Shown: positions 1-11,800 of the stretch, in pieces
How the letters are laid out: every line of letters begins with the position of its first letter
Numbering within the stretch: position 1 is the stretch's first letter
Assembly: GCA_032158295.1 (NCBI GenBank)
Contig: CM063243.1
Location: 3,790,948 to 3,854,947, forward strand
DNA length: 64,000 nucleotides
From: Pycnopodia helianthoides
Taxonomy: Eukaryota; Echinodermata; Asteroidea; Forcipulatida; Asteriidae
Reading direction: 5' to 3'
Translations under genes and position numbers: made by a program
Notes under the pieces: model-generated
The model's input: only the letters and a program-made list of their open reading frames with translations
Told to the model about the DNA's origin: nothing
Databases searched by the model: none

Positions 1-457
1 GTAGAATTCAAGTAGTGGTAAAATATGAGAAGAAAGCAAGATGCATGAAATGTTAAAACTAAAATTAATTTCATTCAAATGTTATTCTTTATCAATCAAT
101 GTTAGTTCATTTTAATCATGAGAGGAAAAAAAAAGAAAAAAAGTTAAAACAAGAGTATGAATTGAAATTCTCAGACGATGGAACGAAAAACACATCCAAA
201 ATTCAAACCATGCAAATACGAGCATGCATGAATTAGTATGCAAATTAGTACACCAGGGATGTTTTTTGAATTTTTAGTCAATATTGTTAGAGGTAAGTAG
301 AGTGAAAGATGCAGCATTGTAACGGAACGGTGCGGCTGCACATGCCGTGGCAGCCCCCCTCCCCCCAAAGAGAAGACAAAGCGAAGATAAACTGTACATG
401 GCTAGCAGCCAACTCGGCAAGGAGTCTGTGCTTAGTGGCAAACAACGCGGATCTGAC

Positions 458-3400
458 CTGATGACTTTCAGTCCGTAACTCTTCCATCGCCGTCTCCATC
501 TCTGCAACGAAAAGACAAGTCGGCGCCAGAAATTTATTACAGATATCATCGGATTTGACTTAGTCTTTAATGCCACAGACAACATTGATCATTGTCTGAG
601 GCCAGTATCCCCACTTTGTGTGACCCAACATATACATGAAATAACAAACATTGAAAGTTCAAGCTCAATCGGTTTTCGGAATCATAAGAAAATACTGAAA
701 ACCCCCCTCACTATGCTTTCACTGTTTTCAGGGCCATCGCAGGTTTGTCCTTTGAAAATATATATACGTAGAATAACAAGCAATTTTAAAAATTTTCAAA
801 ATGGCTGCCAACAAATCTGCGATGGCCATATCGACCCCTTGCTCTACGCGCAGCGCACTTACACGCGCCTATCCTGTCCGCCATTTAGGGAGTCCAAATG
901 TACACAAAGAAAATTATCTCCCAAACTGGTGGAAATGGTAGATGCGTATTGTGCTGGGCGGTTCTGGGGAAGTACAGCGCTAGAAGTAGATCAAAGAGCA
1001 TGATTTCTTTGTCCTGAAGAAAATAACAGCAAGATTAACTCAGCAGACAACAAAAGTCTCAAAATTCTCCACCCTGAATGAAAGGCTTCTCCAATCGGCA
1101 AATCGCCCCAAATGACTTACGTGTGAGTTTCTCCTGAAGCGGGTTGACCTCGTCCTTGCGGATCCTCTCGATCTCCTCCTTGCCGTCGTTGGTCAGCCCC
1201 CTGGCCGTGTCGCACTCTCCCAGGAGCCGGGCGTTCTCTTGCCTCTCCGCGTCCAGCTTGGCGGCCAGGTCTCTCTTCACCCAGCGCAGTGTCTCGTTCT
1301 CCTGCATGCCTTTCTCTTTCTCCGCCTTGAGGGCTTCCACCTTTGAGAGATCACAGGGCGAGATTTATTCAAGATGAACAGAACCAAATTATTTAGGAAG
1401 CTAGACGATGGAAGTGGATTGGTCACGTTCTGAGAATGGAAGAAAACGACCACTGCAGGACCCAGCAATGATATGGGTTCCTGAGGGCAGGAGGACGGGC
1501 CGAGAACAACATGGAGAAGAAAAAACAGCTACGATGGAAGTCTTGGAATGAAGCCGATCCAGTGGCCCAAAACAGAGCAAACTGGACAGAGTGCACTGCA
1601 ACCTAACGGCCACTCGGCCTGAAGAGGATAGTGGGTGAGGTACGGTACAGTTTGTGGAAGGATACAATCACTAGGAGACTCTAGCTTTTGGAGAAAAAAA
1701 AAACCTTTATGAGTCTGATACCTCTGACCATTTTCTTTCTGTCTTTTCTCTTTCAAATTTCCGGAAAATGGCTTCAACCCGAAAAACCTTAGTAATAACC
1801 AGCAATCCAGAGGACATTTTCAGCCATGAGAAGTAAAGGTCTTTACTTCAATTTCAAAGAAAACATTTCCATTCACAAAATATTTGCAGGAGTTTTAACC
1901 CTCTAACCGTACCTGCTTTTTCAGAATCTCTGCTGTTTTACTCTTCTCTCGCTCCACCTGTTTGACTTGTTCCAGTTCAACCCTCAGGCGTTTGCAGGAC
2001 TCGTCTAGCTGACTGAAGCTACGCTGTGATTTCTTCAGCGCTTCTTGAAGCTCTTTGACTTTGCTCTGTGAAGAGAAAAATTACCCAAACGACATTTACA
2101 AAAGTTGTTTTGCATTTACAGTAGTAGGCCTAAAAAACAAGCAGCGTTAACGATCATGGTTCTCAGCGCTTCTTGAAGCTCTTAGACTTTGCTCCGTGAA
2201 GAGAAAAATTACCCAAACGACTTTTACAAAAGTTGTTTTGCATTTACAGTAGTAGGCCTAAAAAAACGAACAGCAATAACGATCATGGTTCTCCCCACGC
2301 ACAAGCTTGCGCATCGGACCGATGGGTGCAAATTGCGGGCTGATATGCAAACAATTTCGGCCGACACGCGAAAAACACTTTCGTTTAGATCATAAAATAA
2401 CGGACCCATGCGTGCGAATTGCGGGCTGATATGCAAACAATTTCGGCCGACACGCGAAAAAAAACCCCCTTTTGTTTAGATCGTAAAATAAAACAATTGA
2501 AAACGCTCCAGACTGCACACCTATCATAAACATCGAGTAAAACACAAAACCAGGGGACCTTGTTTCAATTTGGCATGCTTCGGACAAACTTGCAAAACTT
2601 CTGTCCAGAATGCCCCCCAGTTTTGATTTTTTTTGGGGGGGGAGAACCCTGATGATCACTCTGATAAAATGAAATACAACTTAAAGGCACTGGACACTAT
2701 TGGTAATTACCCAAAATAACTGTTAGCATAAAAACTTACTTGGTAACGAGCAATGGAGAGCTGTTGATAGTATAAAACATTGTGAGAAACAGCTCCCTTT
2801 GAAGTAACGTAGTTTTTGAGAAAGAAGTAATTTCTCAGTAAAATATTTGAATTGATTTTGAGACCTCGAAATCAAGCATCTGAAAGCTCACAACTTCGTG
2901 TGGCAAGGGTGTTTTTTAATCCATTATTATCTCGCAACTTCGACGACCAATTGAGTTCAAATTTTCACAAGTTTGTTAGTTTGTGCATATGTTGAGATAC
3001 ACCAAGTGAGAAGACTGGTCTTTGACAATTACCAAAGGTGTCCAGTGTCTTTAACGGTACAAACAAAAAAAGACAATGGTCACTTATTAACCTGAAGATC
3101 AGCAGCCTCTTTCGTGGGCGGGGTCCCAGGGGAGTGCACCGGGGTAGTGGGAGGGGACGTCGGGGGCGTGTCGCCGGCCTGCAGCAGCTGCTCGAGCTGC
3201 TCGATGCGGTCGGTGTAGTCCTCGATCTCTTGCTTGTGGCGTTTGGCGAGGGTGGCCTGCTTCTGGGAGTGGGCGTCCTGGAGGGCGGAGAGCTCACGCT
3301 GGGACTGATCGATCTCGTGGGTTAGGTTGTGCTCCAGCTCCTGAAGGGGGACAAAAAAGACAGGTTTCTCTAGATTAACCGTACACTGAACTCACTGAAA

Positions 3401-6400
3401 AAAAATTACTATTTTAAAACAATTAAACCAACAGGAGAAGTAATGGTTACATTCTAACACTTACCATGACTTCAAACTTCAAACTTAACCCTTGCAGTGC
3501 CATGTGTTAAACATGTGTAACAGTGGGATTGGGGACACAAGTCAAGAATTGGGTTTTATTTAATATCTACTCAGATTTTGAATTGTTAAATTAATTTTGT
3601 TCTCTCCATATTCAGTCCAAATCCTGAGCAAGAACAACCCAAGTAATGAATCACAAGGGAAACTGGCCGGGTCAAGTAACCATTTTTATGTGAACAAATT
3701 CAAATAACAATACACTGTACCTTAATTTTTGTTTTCAGCTGTAGAGCTTCCTCATTGCTACCACTTTCCAAACCGATCTGAAACTTGGCCTGCTCAAACA
3801 AACAAGAAGAAAAACAAACATGTTTTTATCTATCCTTCAAAACCACAGTGGATGGTAGTTGAACGGTCAGACTGTAGGAGAGTTGACTGTGTAGATGCAT
3901 TCACCACATGATATCATATTGCAGGCTGGCATAGTTTACCTATCACTAAACCATAGTGGCTGGTATTTGAATGGTTAGACTGTAGGAGGGTTGCCTGTGT
4001 ACTGTGTAAATGCATTTACCACGTTGTATCATATTTTAGACCGACATAGTTTATCTAGCATTCAAAACCACAGTGGATGATACTAAATGGTCAGACAGTA
4101 GGAGGGCTCACCGTGTGCTGTGTAGATGCATTCATTCAGCACATAACATCAGGCTGACATATTTTTATAGATTATTCAAAACCACAGTGGATGATATTGA
4201 ATGGTCAGACAGTAGGAGGGTTGACTGTGCCCTTTGTAATGCATTCATTCAGCACATGATAACATATTGTAGGCTGACAAAGTTTATCTAGCATTCAAAA
4301 CCATAGTGGATGATATTAAATGGTCAGACAGTAGGAGGGTTGACTGTGTACTTTGTAATGCATTCATTCAGCACATGATCTCATATTGTAGGCAGACATA
4401 GTTTATCTATCATTCAAAACCATAGTGGATGATATTGAATGGTCAGACAGTAGGAGGGTCGGCTGTGTACTGTGTAGATGCATTCATTCAGCACATAATA
4501 TCAGGCTGACATTGTTTTATTGATAACTCAAAACTACAGTGGATGATATTGAATGGTCAGACAGTAGGAATATTTATCTACGCTAAAGGATGAACCGTTA
4601 TATCATACTTTAGGCTGACATAGTTTATCTAGCAATCAAAACCACAGTGGATGATATGAAATGGTCAGACAGTAGGAGGGCTCACTGTGTGCTGTGTAGA
4701 TGCATTCATTCAGCACTTACTGTCCTTTTGAAAGTCCCGAGACTTACCTCTGATTTGTTACCGGAGCTTGCCATCTGCTTCCAATGGTCACACTCCGACC
4801 TCAGCCGAGACACCTCGTTGGACAACCTGTTGACCTCATGCTGGGACGAGATGACGTCACCAAAGTCGTGCTCATCCATGGACACCATGGAGGCAGAGAG
4901 GGAGGACGTGGAGGTGCTGTGAGTCATGAAGGCAGAGGAGGAGGGCGTTACTGTGGTTGTCGCTGCCAGCATGCTATGCTGCATGTCTTGCAGGGCATGC
5001 TGCTGCTGCTTCAGAGATACCAGCTCGTCCTGTCGATTACACACAAAAAAGACATCATTAAACGTAAAGGAATAACTTGTTTGCTTGTACAGTCCAAATG
5101 AAGCAGGATTGTAAATGTTAACCCTCATGCTGTCTGACCATTTAATATCATCACTGTGGTTGAGAGTGATTAATAAAGTATAGGCCTACAAGCCTGCAAT
5201 AAAGTATCAAGAAGTGAAAGTACACAGTCAACCCTCCTACTGTCTGACCAATCAATATCATCCATTGTTGTAATGCATGATAAAATACCCCAACCTGCAA
5301 TATCATATCATGTGGTAAATGCATCTATGCAGTACAGTCAACCCTCCTACTATCTGACCATTCAATATCATCCGCTATCATCCACCATGGTTTTGAATGG
5401 TAGAAACTATGCCAGCCTGCAATATGATATCATGTGGTGAATGCATCTACACAGTCAACCCTCCTACTTTCCACCCATTCATTATCATCCACTGTGGTTG
5501 TGAATGATAGATACTACGCAAGACAGCAGTATGACATCATGTGGTGAATGCATCTGCACAGTACAGTCAACCCTCCTACTGTCTGACCATTCAATATCAT
5601 CAACTGTGGTTGTAAATGATAGAAACTATGACAGCCTGCAATATATCACGTGGTGAATGCATCTTAACAGTCAACCCTCCTACTGTCTAACCATTTGATC
5701 CACTGTGCTTACTGTGCCTATTGGATAATAGTCAGCCCTGATTGAGATAAGTCAGGGGCCGATTTCAAAAAGAAAGATAAGACTAGTCTTATCTGAAGTT
5801 AGGACCAGTAACTGGTCTTAACTTAAGACTAGTCCTATCTCTTACCATTGCCTAGGACTAGTCCTAAGTTAGGAAAAGTTTTGTGAAATCGACCCCAGGT
5901 GTTTCAAGATGATCATATAGTTTCCTCTCTGGACTGACCTGTTTTTCTTGTAGCACATTCCGATACTGCTGTGAGATCGTGTTTATCTGTAGCTCTGATG
6001 CCTCGGCCTTTTCAGTCAACTCATGGTTCAACTCATTTAGCCGTTCATTCTAATAAAGAAGATAAAAATATCCTGTTTAATACGGTTCTTTGATCGAACT
6101 GTCACAATCTTTGTCTATATACCATAAACCATCACAAATGCTGATTTCCGTCCCGTAAAAAACGAGGTCCAACTACACAGGCTCTTTACCTCTGATCGTT
6201 GGGCAACGACGAGGCCTTCCAGTTCCCTGATCTTGCCTTCTGCAATCTTTAGCTCAGTGCCTTGATCTGAAATGGGATCAAAATAAACAATGCATTATTT
6301 TGTAGTTATAATAATAATACTAACAAACGGCTTTTATATAGCGCCCATAACCCAAAACAGGGTCCCCAGGCGCTTAACACTAACAGAGGTTATACAAATT

Positions 6401-7950
6401 TGAACAAATACTCTTACTCGGTCCTCGTATTTAAAGGAACATTACAGAATTGGTAAGAAAAAAACTTGTAAAATATACTTTTTTATCACAGATTTACATC
6501 AAACTTACACAGTCTAATGATGATGATAGTAGAAAACATCCCTTGAAATATTTCTGTCTGAAATGCCATATTTGATGAGAAATGAATAAACTAATTTTCC
6601 AATTGGGGTTTATCGCTCAGTGAGCGTTTTATTCATTTGTTGAATCTATATGATTTCATGCAAATGTGTAGTCGGTTTTTCACTATTTTCTCGTGACCCA
6701 GATGGCTGATCGATCTCAAACTTCTACAGGTTTGTCAGTTTATGTATATGGTGGATTGCATAAAGTGCGTACACTGCCAGTAACTGTTTTGTTAGCAAAA
6801 CCAATTCTGTAATGTTCCTTTAAGTACTGTTTTGTGGGCACTCATACTTTAGTTTTGATAATTGGAACCCTTTAATTATCCTCCAGAGGTAAAAATTTTG
6901 CAAATTTGTTTGACCTTTTTTTTCTTCAACTTTTTTAATGAACCTCAAATTGTTAACAAAGTTTCTTGACACATGTTCAATTGATGCTCATAGTCTTGCA
7001 ATGGGTTGGGACCTAGTTGCGATAATCGTAACCCTCCATCCTCCCGACGGTCCGACCGTCGGGAGAATGGAGGGTTACGATTATCGCAACTAGTTGGGAC
7101 CCAGAGCTACAATTGTTACAGCTAACTCATACGTGTACTCAGTTAGCAATGAAGGCAATGGGGCCATGCGGGTAGTGCATAATAAAAAAGAATAATTCAC
7201 ACAAAATACTCTAAAAATAGCATCAATGATTGTTCTTTTAAAAGAACACACATTAATTTTAAATTGAACCTTCCTCTGGTTCCCTATTTTAAGACATGGA
7301 AATTTAAATAAAGAGCAGGCTAGAAGAATAGAAAATCAACATTGAAAACACACAAAGAACAAAATCAGTTTTCATGCTAACGTCAGATTGAAAAAAAAAC
7401 AAAAAAAACACCCCCTCCCCCAAATACTCATAACAACAATAAACAAACACAGAAACAACAAGCATGACAAGAGCAATTTGGAGTTGGAATTTATAAAGAT
7501 CATAGATGTTATATTATAATGTAAAAAAAACAAAAAAAAACCTAAATAACTTGAAGTTGGAAGAGCAATACATTTTTTTAAATTAAACTAGATTAAAAAT
7601 CAAATCTCAAATGAATAAATAAATCAGTAATTTTTAAATTCAAAATAACAAAACTGTCAGCTGTCTACACTTGTTTTATTCTTAATCTTTAGTGGTGTTC
7701 AAGTAGCAGCGCAAGTGTGTTCTACGGTAGTAATCTAGCGGCCGGTGTCTTTTTTTACAGAGAAGCCGGGCCGTCTGTCGGGCCATTTCATCGGGGATAT
7801 GATCAATCAAACAGGGACTGACTCACCACTGACTTCCTCGGTGCCCTCAGCCAACACATCACGGGTAAAACTCGCAGCTGTGTTCGCAACATTGGATAAC
7901 TGCCCGGTCAAATTCCCAGTTATATTCTTTAAGTCTCCAAACCAAGCCAT
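458..7950 (-). CDS. TRIP11: Golgi microtubule-associated protein 210 (TRIP11/GMAP-210), 5' part, exons 1-8
   Basis: Coiled-coil tether of the cis-Golgi that captures small curved vesicles and supports ciliary cargo traffic. Exons on the minus strand: 7827-7950, 6190-6266, 5939-6049, 4748-5029, 3092-3340, 1913-2065, 1121-1340, 458-501. All have GT..AG borders and phases that join to exactly 420 codons. The start MAWFGDLKNITGNLTGQ opens a Ser/Thr/Gly-rich amphipathic stretch like the ALPS lipid-packing sensor of vertebrate GMAP-210, followed by TRDVLAEGTEEV. Exon 4 has the hallmark DFGDVISSQHEVNRLSNEVS. Exons 5-7 are heptad-rich coiled coil. The last exon may run to about 403 if the CAG/GTCAGA donor at 457 is not used. 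The remainder of this protein (human about 1,980 residues) lies beyond the left edge; positions 1-400 look like intron. Identity is firm from exons 1-5; exons 7-8 rest on phase and coiled-coil character. Confidence 0.9.
1389..1650 (+). mobile_element. LINE reverse-transcriptase C-terminal fragment
   Basis: Lies in TRIP11 intron 7. Plus-strand translation gives RRWKWIGHVLRMEENDHCRT, then an Arg/Gly-rich stretch and WNEADPVAQNRANW. This is the typical tail of a non-LTR retrotransposon ORF2 (WxWxGHxxRM..R..W....A.DR..W). It carries stops and frame changes, so it is dead. Confidence 0.65.
2036..2289. repeat. Tandem duplication (unit about 127 bp) spanning the 5' edge of TRIP11 exon 6
   Basis: The unit starting near 2036 and the unit starting near 2163 are almost identical. 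Each contains the first about 30 bases of exon 6, its acceptor and about 90 bases of upstream intron. In the extra (upstream in transcript) copy the acceptor CACAG has become CACGG, so the same cut cannot be used there. Confidence 0.85.
2321..2490. repeat. Two tandem copies of an 80-bp intronic unit
   Basis: Two adjacent copies share GCGGGCTGATATGCAAACA and GGCCGACACGCGAAAAA, about 82 bases apart, in TRIP11 intron 5. Confidence 0.75.
2681..3054. mobile_element. TTAA-ended MITE (about 370 bp) of the TTAAAGG family
   Basis: Starts TTAAAGGCACTGGACACTAT and ends with the reverse complement (..GTGTCCAGTGTCTTTAA). Related, more diverged copies lie at about 43950-44352, 54530-54935 and 56340-56680, with pieces near 11880-12080, 16745-17100, 41205-41535 and 49000-49330. 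No coding capacity. TTAA ends suggest mobilisation by a piggyBac-type transposase. Confidence 0.7.
3836..4735 (+). repeat. Array of 8 copies (108-119 bp) of the CCCTC/GAGGG MITE unit, forward
   Basis: In TRIP11 intron 4. Each unit has TTCAAAACCACAGTGGATGA, then TGGTCAGACAGTAGGAGGGT, then GCATTCATTCAGCAC. Copies start near 3836, 3944, 4063, 4175, 4293, 4412, 4527 and 4638. The array ends 12 bases from exon 4. It is the same family as the complete elements at 22361-22590 and 44693-44918. Confidence 0.85.
5122..5705 (-). repeat. Array of 6 inverted copies of the same MITE unit
   Basis: In TRIP11 intron 3, units start near 5122, 5231, 5340, 5458, 5569 and 5675 with ACCCTCCTACTGTCTGACCA. They run opposite to the array at 3836-4735, so the two arrays bracket exon 4 (4748-5029) as inverted repeats. 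Confidence 0.85.
5750..5900. mobile_element. Foldback element, TTCACAAAACTCTTCCTAAC family
   Basis: Palindromic element with repeated ACTAGTCCTA blocks between inverted ends related to GGTCGATTTCACAAAACTC. Copies occur at 24222-24379 and 35283-35446. Confidence 0.75.
6432..6824. mobile_element. TTAAAGGAACATTACAGAAT MITE (about 390 bp)
   Basis: Inverted ends TTAAAGGAACATTACAGAAT and ATTCTGTAATGTTCCTTTAA in TRIP11 intron 1. A nearly full opposite-strand copy is at 54923-55320 and a shortened copy at about 59520-59830. Non-coding. Confidence 0.8.
7013..7093. other. 81-bp near-perfect hairpin
   Basis: Two 39-base arms with one mismatch around a 3-base loop; arm ends CTAGTTGCGATAATCG and CGATTATCGCAACTAG. 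The same ends flank a 255-bp element at 29518-29772 in a KIZ intron, so this looks like an internally deleted MITE whose two terminal repeats are now nearly adjacent. Lies in TRIP11 intron 1. Confidence 0.9.
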
Positions 7951-8846
7951 GTTCAGGCTTCTCTGTTCACCTCAAAATCCTTAATTACAAGTTCATTGTT
8001 CAACAATTTCAGGGAAAATCGCGTAGTTGTTTATTATTAGATCTCTGGGCACACAATCCGAAACGCCTCCACGTCTAAAATAAAATCCACGTAAAAATTG
8101 CCAACGCAAGTTGCCAACACGGACCTTGTCTGGACCCCAGGCGACATTGTGTGACTTAACCAGAAGTTAAAATTTGCAGTCTGACTATTGAATAATTCAT
8201 AACATCATCAACCATTCATCTTTCTTTTCTTGGGGAAAAAATATTATTTTTACCATAACCTTGAATTTGTCACAGGGTTTTGTTACTTCAGGCTATCACA
8301 ATATTTTTTTCATCGAGCAAAAAAACGTTACAACTCTTAACAATTGGATAAATAAGTATCTTGTAAAAAAAACCTTTGACCCGCAAGAGGTCGAACAGGC
8401 CTTTAAAATAATGTTTATGTTCGACGTAATAGACCCCAAAAATTAAGGTTGGCAGGTCGTATTTCTTTTTTAACCTATGTCAATTTTCACAATTTTATTT
8501 TGATAAATATATTTTTTATACGATGAAAATGTTGTTTTTAAATGTTTCCCTTTAAAAAACAGAAGCAGAAAAATAATAATTATCATCTGCTATTTTAGGG
8601 TCAGTTGTGTTACGCCAAACATAATTTTTTTTAAAGGCATCATTAGTCTGGTAACCACTGAGTAAAGCGACGACCGTACATTCTGAATTCTATTGCCGGG
8701 ATTTCGACCAAAATTACGGCGGACAGCCCACGGTTCACCACGGCACGGCTCTTGGTGGGACTAAAACGTTTGCAAACTACATTAGTTTAACTAATCCACT
8801 TACCTGTGTGCCAAACATCAACACGTTTACACACAACGCAAGCACA
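7951..8846. promoter_or_regulatory. Shared 5' region of TRIP11 and MBIP
   Basis: About 0.9 kb between the two divergent start codons. It must hold both 5' UTRs and promoters. I see no clear TATA box; no repeat family of this window is obvious. It is AT-rich in the middle (8220-8640). Confidence 0.55.
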
Positions 8847-11800
8847 ATGGACCTCGATGACAATGTTCGCAGTATTTTAACTTGCTTGCAGAACTTTTTA
8901 ACCGAGGTAATTATTGGTAGGAACTGTTGTCTGTTGATTTCTGTTTTCATTTCGAGAAATCTAATTCTCAACTGAAAATTTATGAATTATGATATTTCGG
9001 TTAAACACCTGTTTCAATTTTGAACACTAGACAGGCTCTAATCCAATTTAAATGCATCTCTGCCATGGTGTTTTGCATTTTTGTCTGGGTCCGCAACAGC
9101 AGCTGTCAATGTCATTACTCCGATTCAGTCAGTGACAAATGCAGAATACATACAAACTATTATTATTTTAATAAATTATGTAAGTGACGTGTTTTGTTTT
9201 GTTTTGTTTTCTCTTTTTTTCCCCTTTTTCTTACAATAATTCATGAAGGGCTTTATGTCACTGTTTTGTCTACTGTTTCTGTGCAGTGTTAGTCAGTTTT
9301 TGTATTGACCTAAGTAATATTAATAATGTATTTGATTAAATTTTATTTCATTCTTTAGCTTTTTCTTTGTCCCATTTTTATTCTAAGGACATACATGTAC
9401 TCCTACCCTAAAACTATAGTATGAGGTTTGTTCCGCCATCGCGCCAATCAATAGTGGAGCCGGAGCGAGTCTCAGTCATGGTTCCAGGAGTAAACAACAT
9501 GCACCCTGGAGTTGTGATGGTTATATTCATTGTGTCAAAGGTCCCAGATTAGTAGAGGCCCATAGGAGGAGAGTTCTGATCATCACAACTACCCACCCTC
9601 CTCCATTTTATGTCATGATCGCTAAGCCCCTTCCTGCTAGTGCTATACCGATTACCCAATCGCAACAAACAGTGTATTACTTGTTACAATGTATGCCTTT
9701 ACAGTATTATTATCCCTGTTCATGGGCCCTATTAAGCATTCTTGGTGAACCGTTTCGACTCCTTAGGAGTATGCAGCACCGGCAGCCAAATGGGTGCACC
9801 TAGGTTGTCAAATCATTCTCGTCAAGAATGTCTACCCTCACAGGAACCCATTTACTCCTGATTGATGGGAAGCAATTATGATAGAGTGCCCTTCCCGAGG
9901 ACACTAAGTGTCATGGTCAGGATTCGAACCCACACCCTGATGACTCGGCCATCATCAGAACTTGAGTCCGATGCGCTAGACCACTCGGCCACGATGATGC
10001 CATAAATGCTTAATGTTTAACCTGTTTCATTTGAATTTTTCTCCTCAGACTAACCTATCCTGTAGTGTTTCGCTGACTGTGGATCCTTCAGCCATCTGCA
10101 CAATCAATGCATCACAACTCAACACGCACTTGAAAAAGCTCATATCTTCCTTACAGGTTGGTACAAACCCTCACTCTGGTTTGTTTGTTTCTGTTTTACT
10201 AGCAGTTTAATTTGACTTTTAGACTGAGGGGTGACACATCAAAGAGGCCATGAGACAAGGTTTTTGACAATCTGGCTGAGCAGTTTTTGACAAACTACCG
10301 GAACTACCGGAACTTTAAATCTGGCAGTTTCTAACAATCTGGCACAACTTTCAGCCAGTGATACATAGGTCCCTATGTCATCCTTTGACCTCACTGAGGG
10401 TTATCTTGAGCTTGTGACGTCCTGTGCAAGGGGTCTCGGGAATTTCCCCTTGAGAGGGCAAGGCCATTTTCATTTAGCAAAGGACATTTTCATTGGGAAA
10501 CTCACAAATTTTTGGGGAAAGTTTTGAAGGGGCACCAAGGCCAAGACCAGGGCAACAAAGGCCATGTCCTCCATGACCTCCAGGTAATTCCAGGCCAGCA
10601 GGCCATTCATGTAAATGCACCAAATATTCGATCCCATTTTTAAGGCTCTAATTTGATTTGTGTTTCATTATGATTAACAGATTTTAGTGCACGACCAGAT
10701 GACAGATGAGGAGGAAGAGGCCACCCCAGGATCCATGGATTCTTTAACTTCTCAAGCAATTAAGGATGAAGATCAGAAGCCATCCATCACAGTAGATCCA
10801 TCGGTTGTGCAAATAAGTGCATCCAATGCAGAGGTTGGTATGCTGTTATTTATCATCATCGTCCTTGAACGACCATAATGGTTAAGTGCCTTGCTTTTAA
10901 AGGACACAAGTGTTACAACAACCAATTGAAAAAAGAGACGGTGTCACCATCTGAAACTTATGAACTGAACACATATATTTTTCATCTTTAAGATTGAGAG
11001 ACGAATCCGCTCCTTCATGGAGAAGAAACAGCTGGAAGTTGACGACATCAACAGGCGAGAGTTCTACTCTGTCCCCGTGACATCCAGACATCACCATCAG
11101 CTGAGCAGCTGTGCCCGCACTGATGCCATCTTCAGACCCAGAGCTGGCTACAAAAGTCACGTCAAGGGTAAATTCAATTGCAATACATTTATTTGATTGT
11201 TTTGTGCCCAACTACTTTTTTTTGCTTAAGAAGCTCTATGAAGTGATGACCTTAAGCAGAATATCGCACCTCACTCAACGCACTTCACTGGATTCCTGTA
11301 CAGCAGCGAATGGTCTTCCAGATTCCAGATATTGGTCCTGGTTTTCCGCTCTCTCCGTAGCGCTGCACTTACCTACATTTGAGAGCTGCTGCAACGCCAT
11401 GTACCACACCGACGCCTTCGTTCCTCCGACACGAATCTTCTCCGAGTGCCCCGCTCACATCACTCCAGGGGGGAACCCGTCCTCCTCTCTTGGTCCGGTC
11501 CTTCCCTTCGGAACTCACTACCCATCAAACTGAGAAGGGAGACTTCCTTCCTCACATTCAAGAACCAACTCAGAACCCATCTCTTTTGATATTAGTGCTT
11601 CAACTACTAAATGGTGTCTTTCTGCTCTTCTCCGATCTTTTTCCAGTATCCCGGGTGGTGAACGTGCACGGACCGCAGACGAGACCGACGATGGTGTCCT
11701 ATCGTCCAATCGGAGGCCGGTCACCGACCAGTAGGGCAAGACGCTGCTTGACCCGGATGAGCACCCAGCAGGGTATAGAGGAGAGGTTGCATAATATGGA

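Noticed and set aside
3038..3325. Plus-strand frame of 95 codons (GRGRRGRVAGLQQLLELLD-like)
   Set aside because: Mirror of GC-rich TRIP11 exon 5, which has matching splice sites and family similarity on the minus strand.
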